Shown here: in pieces, positions 1 to 12,684 of the stretch
Layout: every line of letters begins with the position of its first letter
How positions within the stretch are numbered: the first letter of the stretch is position 1
NCBI RefSeq assembly: GCF_020382885.2
Contig: NC_058506.1
Location: 3,534,001 to 3,598,000 of the forward strand
DNA: 64,000 bases
Reading direction: 5' to 3'
Source: Scatophagus argus
Taxonomy: Eukaryota; Chordata; Actinopteri; Scatophagidae
Notes under the pieces: model-generated
The model's input: only the letters and a program-made list of their open reading frames with translations
Database searches by the model: none
Told to the model about the DNA's origin: nothing
Translations under genes and position numbers: made by a program

Positions 1-480
1 GACATAACATCTTGGATTTGTCCCTGGTCTGGGATTTCCACTACAAGCACTCAGATTCCCTAGTGTACCTAATGTTCCCTCATAGGCGTGTTCCTTATTC
101 TCCTGGGACCTGACTATGCTCATCCTGCACACCTGCCTCCCATCATCTAACCTCCCTGTAGCTTATCGACTGCAGCTCTTCATTCTGTCTTTTCATTCAG
201 ATTGTTGTTTCAACCTCAGTGGTAATAATGATTGTACTAATGCTTTCAGGCCTAGTTTACTTTACTGTGTTTTCTCACCTGAATCTCTTGTGTCCCAGGG
301 TCATGACCTGCCTTCCTGAAAAACCACCAACCACCAGCCTCCAAGCTAACTCCTGCCTGCCACATTTCCCCTAATTCCATGCCTACCCTAGCCTTTCTCT
401 CTATCTGATCAGTCCTTTATCCTTTCCTGACTTTCCCTGATTCCTGCATGCCACTATAAAGACATAGCCAATATCAAGTG
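1..480 (+). repeat. Possible LTR-type repeat fragment (weak)
   Basis: This pyrimidine-rich stretch ends in an ATAAAG-like poly(A) signal at about 455-465 and has the C/T-rich wording often seen near the ends of fish LTR retrotransposons. No reading frame is convincing. A partner LTR or primer-binding site is not visible, so the assignment is tentative; it could simply be unique intergenic DNA. Confidence 0.2.
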
Positions 481-2099
481 TGTAGAAGAGCATATGTGTT
501 AATTCAAAAATGTTTTCGCATTACCAGGTTCTTCCTGTACAAATTGTCTTGCTTCACAAGTGGGACAAAGGTATAGAGGAGAGCTTGTGTAACACTCAAG
601 GACTCTTCCCTTCAGTAGTTAACAAGATTAGGGGCTGGTGCCATGTGAGGGGAGGTGTAGGGTATGATAGGCTAGTCAACAGATCCTGTTGAACACTGAT
701 CAGCTTTGCACCACACTGGGCCTCCTCTCACCATTTCTAGCGACTTATGTAAGAGGCCATTTGATGTGTGTGCAGGTGAGGAGCAAATGGCTGAACTGAT
801 GAAGCAGCTGAGTGTACACAGAATGACTTGTGATGGGGTTCACTTTCAGTCAGGAATCGAGAGCACATGAATATGCTTCAAGGAATATCTACCAATCTGA
901 TGCAGCCAGTAACAACATGACAGCAGAAGTGGGGATATGACAAGTAACAGAAGCTAATTTTAATTGGTTTAGCAGCTACCTGGAGGTCAGGTGATGGTAC
1001 AAGGCAATAAGGGAACTGAGCCAAAGCCACGTTATCAATTTATCTTGAGTGTCAAACAACAGTTGAAATAGTGTCCATGGAGTTTCATAACTAAGTCAGA
1101 CCACTTCCCAAATTTTTAATGCTGTCTTAATACTGCTTTCTACTGTGTGGTCTTGCACTGGAGAGAAACAACAGAATGCCACTGTAAAATTAACTGATGT
1201 TCACGGTATTTCCGAAAAAGTCATCAGTTTAGAAAAATACCAGATATAATTAAGTAAATGTATTTTGTAAGTTAAATTTTTAAATATCCCCCTGCTATAC
1301 GTGGGTATTGTCCAGAGACTGGTTGTTTGGTAGATTGGGATTGTTGTTTCAGACCGGGAGTGACCAGCAGGGTCAGAGAAAGGTTGTGACTAACAGGTCA
1401 AGTAATCCCTAGCTGAGAAAATCTCCTTGGAGAAAGAAAAAGATGAGGTGATGAGAAGAAGCCTGTTGCTCAGTAAAAACTCCTTCAGTTCGGATGAATA
1501 TTCTGCCTCTTCCAGTAGGGGCCACCTCTGAATCCAGATGGGCAACATCTGTCACTGTGCAATTCTGTATCAAAATAACAATAAAGTTTGCAATACTGAA
1601 TTTTCCACTAAATGAGAGATAAGGAAAGCTTATCTTAGCTATTATACAAGAAAAACATGCCATAGTCAAAGGTTATATACAAATAGTATATCTGAGCTTG
1701 AAGAACAACTTCATGAGAGAAGATAAATGAGGGTTTCTCCTAAATACATTTCATCCATTTATGCAAAATGTGAGCATTATCACCATACCACATTTCCCAA
1801 CCTTTAGCAGGCCACTCTCACTGTGCAGTACAAGTCATTTTCAAGGAAGCTGTGTGATATCTGGCACTTTCTTATGAGTGCTATGTGCCCTTCAAAGCCC
1901 TCTCGATCTTTCCAAGTGAAACTGCTGGTACCCAATTTCTAACAGCATTCATAAATCCTGATCTGTGTCATCTGTGTCCTCCTCTTCTCTGCTGATAAAT
2001 ACTGAACAGAAAGGTCTTTAGACAAGACCAGTGTCAGATTAACATGGATGCTGATACAGGAAGGGCCACAGCAGACTGTACCTGCTGAGGAGACTCAGG
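481..2099. other. Intergenic or gdpd5 intronic DNA, no gene recognised
   Basis: No supported exon was found on either strand. The short open frames have no family resemblance and no flanking splice sites that make sense. Because the first coding exon of gdpd5 lies at 6.7 kb on the minus strand and the gene continues to the left, this stretch is probably part of a large gdpd5 intron. Confidence 0.4.
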
Positions 2100-2606
2100 T
2101 CCTTTGACTCCATGGTGGCATCAGCCCTGTTCTAAGTGGTGGTCTGATGGGGCAGCAGCATTTCTACTGCAGACAGGAAGAGACTGGACCAAAGGCCAGC
2201 TCCATCACAGGGAGCTCCCTCGACCCCAAGTGTGTGAAGGAGCGTCACTGCAGGTCCTTCCTCTCTGCTGCTGTGAGACTGTACAACCAGCACTGCTCTC
2301 AGCAGACCCCATGCACTCCACAACAAAGTGAATCTCAGTAAATCACTGGGCAATAATCCCCCATCTCCTAGTGCAATAGTGTGATTTTATTTTTTTACTG
2401 TAATAATGTAAAAGTTCTTGAGACACTGTAAATATCATCAGTGTCTTTTATTTTTCATTATTTTCATTTGTATATTTTTATTTGTATTTGTTTTTATTGA
2501 TCTGTATTTTTATTTGCTGTTGCTGTCCTACTGTGACAATGCAAATCTTCCTACTGTGGGACAAATAAAAGATTATCTCAACTTATCTTATCTTATCTTA
2601 GAAGTA
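2100..2606 (+). repeat. 3' end of a LINE-type retrotransposon
   Basis: A short frame at about 2147-2341 contains a stretch of the type RSFLSAAVRLYNQ, which recurs at the C-terminus of fish non-LTR retrotransposon ORF2 proteins. It is followed by an AT-rich 3' region and a terminal phrase ending GGGACAAATAAAAGATTATCT, and then a short TTATC tandem tail at about 2583-2606. A terminal pentanucleotide tail of this type is characteristic of fish LINE 3' ends. The reverse transcriptase is missing, so this is a 5'-truncated dead copy. Confidence 0.55.
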
Positions 2607-3273
2607 CTAGTAGTACATATTATTGGTTTGCTAGTTAATAGAATGTGTGATACAACAGAAAGAAAAGGAAAACATGAGCATTCCTTCATTTATTTTTGGC
2701 CACTTAGGTTCTGCACAAGTCGATATTGATGTGATATTATCACATTATAAATTTGATTTGGAAAACATGTTAACAGACCCAGTGACACAACAATGAATCA
2801 TTAACTTTATGTGTCTATCACTTTGTGCTGGGCAGGTCATGGTTTATCAGAGCCTTTCTCTGGAAATAATCCACCTGTGCTGTCTTGAAACCAAGCTGAC
2901 AAGAGCAGTGATAGAGAACCAGAGACAGTAAATGTACAGGCTGTAAAATCAAAGCAACGAGCTAAAAGGAGCTAAAACACTCAGTAAGGTTGGGAGGAAC
3001 TGCAGACTTTGTTGATGATTCTATGAGGAGTTTCTCACTTGGAGTGATCTCTTTACATTAAATGTGATACATGTCATCAATTGTATAAAACATTGTATAA
3101 TTGTATAGATGACCATGCATGCATACAGTACAGACAGCACACTCTCCATTTTCTTGGATTAACTCTGTAATGTTACTGTCAGTCCCAAGATGCAAAGATT
3201 CCACTACTCATATTGACTAACTGAGAGCATCAGAGGTTCAGAGTCCTCATGATGTCTACAAGAACATTGAGCC

Positions 3274-3355
3274 TAGGTAGGTAGGTAGGTTGGTTGGTTG
3301 GTTGGTTGGTTGGTAGGTAGGTAGGTAGGTAGGTAGGTAGGTAGGTAGGTAGGTT
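3274..3355. repeat. Tetranucleotide microsatellite (GGTA/GGTT)n
   Basis: About 80 bp of uninterrupted four-base repeats: a GGTA block, then a GGTT block, then a longer GGTA block. The two unit types differ by one base, so one block arose by a point change that then spread. No function is implied. Confidence 0.95.
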
Positions 3356-4033
3356 ATTGAACCTGAGGGAAATTCAGTAAGCCTGAAACCCAAAGCAAGG
3401 CTGAGGGTGTAATCTGTGTTTACTCATAAAGGACTGTCATTAATAATACAATCAGTCACACATCACTATGTTGCAGTGTAAACACACTCCAATTCAGTGC
3501 TTGAATGCCAAATTCTCTGCTTACGTGAGCACTGTGTGTGTGCGACCACATGAAGCTGTGTAAATGAGGACAGAGAAGGAAAAGAGGCAGCTGTGTGCTT
3601 GTGTTTCCTTTTGGTCATCAGTGCCAGGCTCACACATTCAGTAAATGGACTAATTTATGGCAGAGCCACTGGCCCTTTGTGATAAAGAAGACATCCAGCC
3701 GCAGTAGCTGTGGCTGCCCTGTGGGTATCCAACACAGCTGGGCGTCTGGCTCTGCTTTACAAAACCAGACACTGCACTGCTTCTGTTGCTTGCTTTATTG
3801 TAAGCATAATTTTTCCCAGTTACTATGGTCTGGTCTAGAAGTGACTTAGGAATTCAGGTGGGGGAAAAAAATGAATAAATAAATAAATGAAAAGTAGGAT
3901 GAACTTTGAATGTATTACTTTTGGAAACAACCTTTTTTAAAGGTATAAGGTCATAGTAATGAAGGTAATTCCTAAATAATTTCTAAAGTGAATCTCGGAT
4001 GTTTTAAGTTAAAACACACATACATATGTTAAA
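3356..4033. other. Intergenic or intronic DNA, no gene recognised
   Basis: No exon, RNA gene or repeat could be supported here. The open frame near 3595-3849 has no recognisable homology and no supportive splice context. Confidence 0.4.
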
Positions 4034-4600
4034 GTGAGCTGCAATGATTAGTTGATTAATGGATAAGTCACTCAAAAGAAAATGAGTTGCCACTATTTTG
4101 ATAAGGGGGGCAGCCGTGGCCTAGAGGTTGGAGAAGCGGCTTGTGATCGGAGGGTTGGCGGTTCGATTTCCCCACCGGACGGGCAGGAAAAATTTGGGTG
4201 TGGTGGAGTGATTAATGCGAAAAAATGCTCCCCCCCCTCCATTAGCCAGCTGATGTGCCCTTGAGCAAGGCACTTAATCCCCCAATATGCTCCCCGGGCG
4301 CTTGATGCTGCCCACTGCTCCTGTGTGTGTTTCACTGCATGTAATTTGCCGGGTGTTGCATGTGTGTGTTCAACTAAGGATGGGATAAATGCAGAAGTCA
4401 AATTCAGTATGTGTATGTAACTGCTGGTTGGACAAAAAAACTGCTGGTTGGACAAAAGAACTGCTGGTTGGACAGAAAACAATCTGAAGACAACATTATG
4501 GTCTCTGGGAAATTGTGATGAGAATTTTTTCACAATTTTCTGACATTCTATGGAAAAGACTATTACTTCAATTAGTCAATAATGAGCCCTGATGTTGACT
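4034..4600 (+). repeat. Fish interspersed repeat (family A) split by a SINE
   Basis: The left part (about 4034-4104, 'GCAATGATTAGTTGATTAAT') and right part (about 4420-4600, with 'CTCTGGGAAATTGTGATG' and 'CAATTTTCTGACATTCTAT') are two halves of a common fish repeat. A fuller copy of the same family lies in serpinh1 intron 2 at about 19060-19340. The tRNA-derived SINE at 4105-4420 sits between the halves. The family has no coding capacity here; its class (probably a non-autonomous DNA element) is inferred. Confidence 0.6.
4105..4420 (+). repeat. tRNA-derived SINE
   Basis: The head carries RNA polymerase III internal promoter-like boxes: an A-box-like CGTGGCCTAGAGG near 4114 and a B-box-like GGTTCGATTTCC near 4161. 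It is followed by a tRNA-unrelated body containing CCTTGAGCAAGGCACTTAA (near 4259), a phrase shared by many fish SINEs. It is a transposed repeat, not a functional tRNA gene, because the cloverleaf cannot be completed and the body continues for more than 200 bp. Confidence 0.8.
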
Positions 4601-5699
4601 GCAACATCTGTGGTTTATTTGAAGACTATGTACTGACCATTTAATTAAAAAATGCACAAAAAAAATCCATAAAACAAGACAGGGCACAAAATGAGCCTGT
4701 AATGCCAGAATCAGAATGAATGATTGTGTGCTGCACTTCAGGTTATCTCGCATAGTTTGTGTTGACTTTCACAAAGCCTGACCTATTTGTTTGGTCTTCA
4801 GAACCACCAATTGGAAAGAAAACCAGTTCATTTATTCCTGAGGTGTGATCAGGTTTCAGTGCAGCCTCAGCTGTCTCATTATCAGCCTGTTTTGCTCCAC
4901 TGCACAACAAGTACAGTCAGACACACGACCACACTCTCTCCACTCCATCTGATTTCTTTACAAAAATGTTAATGTTAAATGTTTAAGAATACCTGTTAAG
5001 ACTTCTTCTGCTCTTAAAGCTTTTTCATGCCATCATTTTGGCAAACACACACAGGAGATGGACTCAACACACATCTCTCTTCGCATATCAAACCTGTGTT
5101 GTTCTTGTCTTTACAACCGGTGAGACTACAACCTACATTTTCTTCCTGCGGTGGTATACATTTCTGCTGCAACTTCCCAAAGGAGGAGCTCAAACAGCAT
5201 GAGCATTTGGCAGATGCACTCCTATGGCTGAGGTCTGTGATTAACCTAATTACCGTGGTTCTTTATTCTTCGTCCCTACTTCAGTTACTATGTGTGATAA
5301 GCAGTTGAAAAATGACACTCAGGTTCAGCTTTCTCTGTTTACTTCCCGTTATTTCGTGTTATGGCTAATTTACTTTAGGACTAAAGTAAAGTAAAGATGT
5401 GTTCCAGACAACATTGGGCAGGAAGTAGACTTATAGCTCCCATTCTTTCAGGTAGTCGGGGTTGACTCCACTGGTGTCAACTCCACTGATGAAACAAACC
5501 CATGTAATGACTATTTGTCAAGGTTTGCTTCGCCAGTGATAAATTGATCTGTCTCACAGCAATCCTGTTGAATCTGAGGTCCAGTATTTTAACGATTAGA
5601 CATCTGACAAATAAAGTCTATTATTATTCATAATATCATAACACAGCAGTGACATTGGAATGATCACATGACTGAATAAAATAATGAAATAGAAAATAG

Positions 5700-5855
5700 G
5701 TTTTTATATTTAGGCTGTTTGAGGTAAATTAATTGTTATAAGTCTATTAATCAAGTACTTATTTCTAAATTATTTTTTGGATTAATTGATCAATCACAGA
5801 AAATAATCATTCGATTAACTTTTTTTTTTTTTTAAATGTTAGTTGCAGCCTTATA
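5700..5855 (+). repeat. Degenerate copy of interspersed repeat family A
   Basis: AT-rich sequence with repeated ATTAAT/GATTAA words ending in TTAGTTGCAGCC at about 5840-5851, the same terminal wording as the family A copies at 4034 and 19060. It also contains a T tract at about 5820-5833. No coding capacity. Confidence 0.45.
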
Positions 5856-6612
5856 ACCCAAACCATTTTAAATACAGTGTTCAAGTTAACCCTCTCTTTC
5901 AACAGTGCATGTACCTGATGAGCTGTCAGCTAATTTGAGTTTCGTTAACCCTACTCAGCCAGTGTGAAATAATTTGGATGAGCAGTTCTTGAGAAATCTG
6001 CAAACAGTAATAGCAGATGCCAAGCAGACTGTTCTGAAAAGGCCATTTTAAATCTGCACTGCGCTAGTCTGTCACTACAATAGATGATAATATAGAGCTA
6101 TGGTTTAGGGAGTGGCTACTTTGTGTGTGAGCCACAACTGAGGTTGACATTTCAACCTGCTGTGTGCAGACACTCAGCCCGGCTGTTGATGGTCAGTAAA
6201 TCCCTATAAACTGTAGGGCTATCTGCTAGCTAAACCTCAATGTCTTGTTTTCTATTTCTGCACATTAAATACAACCAACATGATGTGTGGGTGTGGAGGA
6301 TGTGCAGTTGTTAAAAGGTGCCTTTGGCCGAGCTGGCCTTAAATAAAGTAATGTAAGAGTAATGTAAGGCATTACTTTTGCAGTTGAGTAATCAGAGCAG
6401 TATTGTCATTACTTTTTTTCTGTGTAATGCGTAAGCAGTACATGGATGATTTGATCATATGTCTGCAAAACTTGCCAAGATGCATCTACTAACAGTAATA
6501 ATGGTACTGCAGTAATACAACAAGATTCTACAGCAATAGAAAGTTACTGGTATATTTTATTAATATACCAAACAAGTAATGTATGGCTTTTATTTTGGGG
6601 GTATTGTCTTAC

Positions 6613-6787
6613 CCTGGAGCTGTCTTCTTGGGAACGCTGGTAGCGTTTCCAGCGGCAACCATAGATCCCAGTGACGAAGGACACAAAGACCTGCTTTTCA
6701 TAGACCTGTAAGGGTTGGTGTTTCACCATGCTCCTTCAGCCTCAACGCGCCACCAGTCTGTTAACATCCCACACAGGACTGGAAACC
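6613..6787 (-). CDS. gdpd5: gdpd5 (GDE2), first coding exon, gene incomplete
   Basis: The coding part is 6613-6729 (minus strand): 39 codons beginning MVKHQPLQVYEKQ and containing GIYGCRWKRYQRS. This is the N-terminal cytoplasmic tail of glycerophosphodiester phosphodiesterase domain-containing 5, a six-pass membrane enzyme that releases GPI-anchored proteins from the cell surface and promotes motor-neuron differentiation. The exon ends in AGG|GTAAGA (donor at 6612). A 5' UTR part appears to start after TTTTCCAG (acceptor at about 6788). Cys25, which in the mammalian protein forms a peroxiredoxin-1-sensitive disulfide, is present. The membrane segments and catalytic domain are not in this window and must lie to the left. 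The divergent neighbour of serpinh1 is also GDPD5 in human, which supports the call. Teleosts may have two copies (a/b); which one this is cannot be told. Confidence 0.85.
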
Positions 6788-7619
6788 CTGGAAAAGATCA
6801 AAATGTTACTCCACAGAACAAGCTGCTAAATAATTAGCTCAGTCTTTGTACATACAATTACACTTTTTATCAACATGCCATGTCACGGCATGTTGCTGAG
6901 GTATATTGCCACAAAACAATGTGAACATGTTTACATGCCCTGTGCCTTGTTTGCAGAAACAACACCAGTGAGAGGAAGTCAACACACTACTCAATAGTGA
7001 GTCATATCTGGGATAGACATAATAACATAAGATATGCTTTGCAAGAATCTCTAACTGTGGAAAGCAGCAAATGGGCATCGGTAGGTTAGGATATGTATGA
7101 CTTTATGCTCCAATAAGAAGAACATCATGATAAAAGAACTAGTCAGATGAAGTCAGTTATGTTGACCTGAAACTCACTTTTGCCTTAGAGAAGGCTTGTT
7201 GCCTTGGTGGCAGGTAAAAATGTCTTGGCACAGAAGGTGTTGTTTCTCATGGCTCTGTGGAAGAGATAGTGCTGTGCTTGTCTCTTCTAGTCAGGGTCCC
7301 AAAGATAGGTAGCCAAACGACATCCTGTATCTTTTTTTTTTTTTTTTTTGCTTTTACCAGTTTCAGATCATTTTTGCATGAAGTTTAAATTATTGAATTG
7401 TATAGTCTTAGCTCATCTACAGTGCCTATAATTTATAAAACATCCAAAAATAATGACCCATCCTGGAAATAAGTCTGAGCTTGTGACCTTTATTGCATTT
7501 ATGTTTACAAAACACCTTGGTGCCCCGGTAAGTGACAGTCCCTGAGACAATGTTGACTTTATTATTGTTTGCTTTTAACAGCAAAGCTCTGTGGATGGCA
7601 ATGTCATTCCACAACTTTG

Positions 7620-8200
7620 GTCCAGTTATAAATACCTCATGAAATTTGTACTAACATGTTGGCAGGTCAGACTTTCTTCCTTGAGTGCCATCATGAGGTT
7701 GACACTTTTGGTTATAACTGAAGTTCCTATGAGTTCCTAAACCTTACAGACCCTCTCTCCATTTTCACCATCACCACCTTTGGGTCAAAGTTTGATTTTG
7801 CCCAGTACTAGCTGATGACTAAATATCTACAAAACTAATGACATTCCCATCAGACTCAGCAGTAGTTTGTGTTTAGCAGCAAATGCTAAAATGTTAACAT
7901 GCTAAAAAAAAACAGGACGGTGAATGTTTTGATTTTAACCCAAAAATGACCATGTTACCATTGTCACTGTGAGCATGTTAGCAAGCTGATGTTAGCAGTT
8001 ACCTCTAAGTACTGCTATACCTAAATACAGCCTCACAGAGCCACCAGCATGGCATTTTTATACATTGTTGGATTGCAGAGAAGCTAAAACATCTTGATCG
8101 CCCTCTGGTGGTTGGCTGCAGTGCAGGTCATAAACTCCTCCCTCTCCATGTTAGCAGATGGGACATGGATCAATCTAAAAACTAAAAAGTACACATGAAA
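7620..8200 (+). repeat. Teleost interspersed repeat(s), non-coding
   Basis: Contains phrases I associate with highly repeated fish DNA: 'GGGTCAAAGTTTGATTTTG', then 'CTAATGACATTCCCATCAG', then a run of GTTAGCA-type words ('GAGCATGTTAGCAAGCTGAT'), 'CAGCCTCACAGAGCCACCAG', and finally a second unit near 8098-8170 ('CCCTCTGGTGGTTGGCTGCA', 'ATGTTAGCAGATGGGACATG'). No protein can be read. It lies inside the presumed 5' intron of gdpd5. Confidence 0.5.
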
Positions 8201-11200
8201 TACATACATTACATACACAATACATTTTAGGTAGTTCTTATCACACTGATGTATGTTCACATATTGATGGATCTGATTTTAATAAGTTTTTGATTATTTG
8301 ATTTTGATTATTTCTGAGAAATTATAACACAACAAGGGGACTGAGCTAAATATGTCTGTGTAGAGCTAATTCTCTGTTTCCATGTCACTTCAATATATTC
8401 AAAGATTAAAAATAAAAATTGATTGAAAAAATTCATTGTCTTTTTGGGAATGGTATGTTGGTGCTGCAGACCTACTTTTTAATTTAAACTATCCCTTTTA
8501 ATTCTTAGAAATTGCTAAAAAATTACTTTAAAACAGAATAAAATCCATATTGTTGAGTATTATTCTGCATGCTGTATAGTATTTTATCCTATTCAGATTT
8601 TCTCAGGGGATCACTGTGAACATTAGGATCCACTGTGAACTGTGAAACTGTTATGCATACACCTTGTAGATCCGCAGCATTTGATGGTCGACTGGCTGTT
8701 GGTTGGAACTCCCAGGCCCGAGGGAGCCTTCTCCTGGATGAAGAGGAGTTGGCAGATTCTCAGCATTCACATACTGACTCCATCCTCAAACAAGGGCCAA
8801 CTGAAGCTGAAATCACAGGGGTCTTCTTCCAGTTAGCTTGGCCTATTGTCACACTGTGGCTCTCTCCAATGGTGCTATCGACTCAGTACTCCTCATGAGG
8901 TGTACTTGGGCCTCAGTCAGTGTTGAGACACTTCACTATTGCTGCATGATTTCAAACTTCTTTGCAGTGAACTGAAAATGACTGTATAAATCATGTCTAT
9001 ACTGTACACATTTACTAAAAGGCAGCAATTATAAAGGGTCTGTTGATTCACCTTTCTTTTCCAGTGACTGTAAACACGGTACCTAATGTGGAGAAATGTT
9101 TTCTCAAGAGATACAGCTAAGTGTTTCTGTCTGACATTAGGGTTAATGCCATGATAGATGTTTTTAATAGAGTGAGGCTGTGCACAGAGCAAAGACAAAA
9201 GAAAATATCATGAAAACATGCCGGACACGCTGCAGCTGTTATTGGAAAATGGCTTACAAAGCATTCAAGGACTTAGATTGACAGAAAACATGAATCTCCT
9301 GATGAAAACGTGTAAACTGAGGAGCCTTTGAAGGAATGTCTTCAACACAAGTTGTATTTACAGTAAAATCACTGTGAGCGACCACACACAGACAAGCCTG
9401 AGAACACTGCAAACAAAAACTTTTGGCCTTACTGAATGTGCGTTTTGATGAACCTGATGACCTGATTTACCTGATGAAAATATCCATAAGCACTATAAGC
9501 AGTTCAGTATGGAAATTGGCTACAGTGTGTTGGCTGTAATGAGTCAGCATGTTAGCTGTTTTGATGCTACTTACAGCAGCATGAACTGTACTGTTGATTG
9601 GACTCTCAGGTCTAATGTCTTATTAATTTTTAATGTATTTGCTGTTGTTTCTTTGAGCTTCTGTCACATGCTGTGTGCAGTACAGTAACAGCCTCTCTCC
9701 TGTTTCAGGACAAACCAAAGAATTACACCTTTTAAATCGGTTATTGTTGCAGGACCTTCCAGCTTTGTGAAGAAGAAAGTTCTCCACATATTACTGTTAT
9801 TCACCCAGTTTCACCTGTACTCAGCCATGACGAAGCTCTCACTTCCGGGCTTTCAGTTGGCCTCTAATTCAGCTGGCTCCAGGCCAGTTTCTTCTCATGA
9901 ACTTGCCATTTACCTGAAAGGACTTTTCTGCTCTCCTTACTTTGTTGCCAGCTTTTGGAGGTAACCTGGTTACTGTTACCCCTCCAAGGCTGCAGACACC
10001 ATGTTATCAGTGGAGTTAGAACTGCTCATTCAACAGTAATAACAATACAATAATCCACTAAGTCTCAGCCAACCAACTGCCCAAGAGCCTCTGCCATATC
10101 GCTCTATTATTAGCCTTTTATCTCGGTCACTGTCGCCTCTTTCCAGGCTTCCATCGTTCATTCCTTCATGAAATTTAGATATGCATGCATTAATAGTATC
10201 CTTAATCTTTCAGTGGATTTAGCCAAAAATAGAATTTCCATTAGTGCCACGTGCTCATTATCCACACAGAGAGCATGATGGAACACACTGGAAACAAAGC
10301 CGGCGTTGAAGCAATTGTGTTTATTTCAGTAGATGTATTCCTGTCTTTTCAACCTGCATTCATCAGGTGGTTATACGACAGAGAGCTTCTGATTGTAAAA
10401 GTGAGAGCATGTTCTCCTGCTCTGCACATCATCAGCCGAGCATCACCTGCCAGTTCAGAGGCAACCCCTGATTTATTAGAGGTGCTGTAATTCTTACAGA
10501 TAATGTAAGTGGCACTGCAGGAAGACCAGCGTACAGATAGATAAGACAATTGGTAATTATGTCTTCTACAAATCAGATTCAGGAGGACAAAAGGACAAAA
10601 AGATCTACATCTTTGTAAAGCAAATGAATCAAGCTTTAATCACATTGTTCTTCTAAATGGCTGTCAAAGACTTTTTTCAAAGGACAGGTCAGCAAATCAT
10701 CCTTAAAAGCCTTTATTACAACCTCTTCCTGGGCAACTTTATTAGGTACACTTATGCAATCAATCCAGTAGTGCAACTCTGGTAGATGGTGGTGGTGTTC
10801 TCTGGACCGCATTATACTGACATGTCTTTCTTTCCATGACAGTGTCAATAAAAGCCTGACACGATGATCTTTGCAAATTTATGGGAGAGTTGTTGTGTTG
10901 CCTTGCATTAGATTATAAAGTGTAAACAGTCAAAAATTATCGAGATACTTGGATTATATGCAGTATAAAAGGATAAACTAACACTCGTTTTAACCAAAGA
11001 ACCTCTATCTACATGATCAGTTCAGGATGTCAAAAGAATGGTGTCCGTTAGCCAGAGGTGGCATGCGTAATGACGAGTCAAATTAAAAATAATTCGGTTT
11101 AGTGTTCAATTAACCGATTCCTAACTTTGTACTGTTACTTTGAAACATCGACTCTCTCTGCCACTAACTTACACAGCAGTTCTGCAGCAGTTGTCACCGA

Positions 11201-12650
11201 AGCTTCATTATCAATTAACAATCATGCAGAAAAACAAATGACAACTAATAACACGTTTCGTCCCCGTCCGCCATCCTCTGAATTTCACGTTCCCTTATGG
11301 AGAAGGTAGGGTGGTGCCACACGGCCACAGCGCTGTGCTGACATTGGTCATAATGCCACTGACATTTCTGAATGATAGAAGAAGTAACTGGAAAAAATGA
11401 CATGATTTCATTCATACTTACAAAAACTCTCAACACAGCTTCACCAGTTGCTCATAAAACAAGCCCAGTGTCAAGTGACAGTAACTCCGATTATATAAAG
11501 ATAATCCGATAAAGTGCGCACAAACACTTACTTTACCTCCACGACAGCCTGTGTATCCCGGACAATGCAGAAAACCTCACAAGCTCTCGGTTATTCAGTT
11601 ATGTCCATGGATGTTGACATAATGTTGTCTCTTCGCAGTAGGACGGGTTCATTTAAGTCTTTAAAGTTAGTCTACTGTCAGCGGCCGTAGGAGACGCGCC
11701 AGTGGCACACATCAGACTGCTCTGTACCCCAACTGCGATGACCAGCTTTCACACCACAGTTCGAAGGTTTCAAATAATAAAATGTTTTAATTCATCGTAT
11801 GATAGCTTCTCCTTGAATGGACACACCTTCAGTGTTCACAGAAGAGTTAAAAACTGTAATCCGTCCGACCCGGTGTGGGTGGAGCCGTGCAGCACACTGC
11901 AAAAGATGTTCCATGTAGGCGGTTTTTACAGCCGGCCGTGAACCAACTGGAGTGTTGACTTCTTATAGTGTCCATAACTGTCAGAGTTAAAAGGACCTGA
12001 GAGGCAAGACTGCACTGTTGGCCGACAAGGAGGAGCAAAGGTTGAAAACAAAGGGATTTTTGCTCCCATCATCCAGTCCAACAGTCCATTCCTGCAAAAT
12101 GATGACCCACTTTCAATCGGTAATAATATTCTGTAACAAAGTGAGGAATTCAGTCCAGTAAAGTCAACACAGCTTCATTCATCTCAGGAACTTTCTTGAG
12201 ACAAGACAGGGTCAAAGAGATTACTCTACATGTATTAAACAGTATGTACATGTGAGACGGCCTAACTGTCCTAAGATCTAAGAAGATCTAAAGACCCCCT
12301 TATTGACATCACTGCAGTATTAAAAGTCAGCTTAACTCAGTTCTGCAGGTGTTAATTTTGTCCCATAAATTCAGCTTTATTAAAATCACAGAAGCAGATG
12401 GCTAACGTAAGGAGAAAAGGTACATGTGCATAAGACTGACATGACAACTGTCATAAACATGAATGAGTAAATATGATTGTTAATGACTGCTATCATTAAG
12501 TGTAAGTCAGTCACTTAATCCTAACCCTAATAAAAATAATGTAATTGACCAAATTACACTTATTGACATAGTCATCAAGCACTCATAAAGACTTCTTTAT
12601 GTTTATGACAGGTGTAATGCCATGGTTAGTGTCATGTCAGTCTGATGCAG
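8201..12650. other. Gene-poor DNA between gdpd5 exon and serpinh1
   Basis: No coding exon could be supported. Because the gdpd5 coding exon has a splice acceptor upstream of its ATG, the gdpd5 non-coding first exon and promoter should lie somewhere to the right on the minus strand. The somewhat GC-richer patch at about 11540-11940 is one possible site but shows no decisive motif. A short repeat-like patch containing 'CTTTATTAGGTACACTTATG' occurs near 10738. Confidence 0.35.
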
Positions 12651-12684
12651 AGGGGAGGAGTCCTGTCTGAAGACAATAACAGAC

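Noticed and set aside
4105-4180. Possible tRNA gene
   Set aside because: Only the A/B-box-like promoter words are tRNA-like; the sequence continues into a SINE body and no cloverleaf can be completed.
4093-4533. 146-codon open frame on the minus strand
   Set aside because: Runs through the SINE and the split repeat; no protein family and no splice context.
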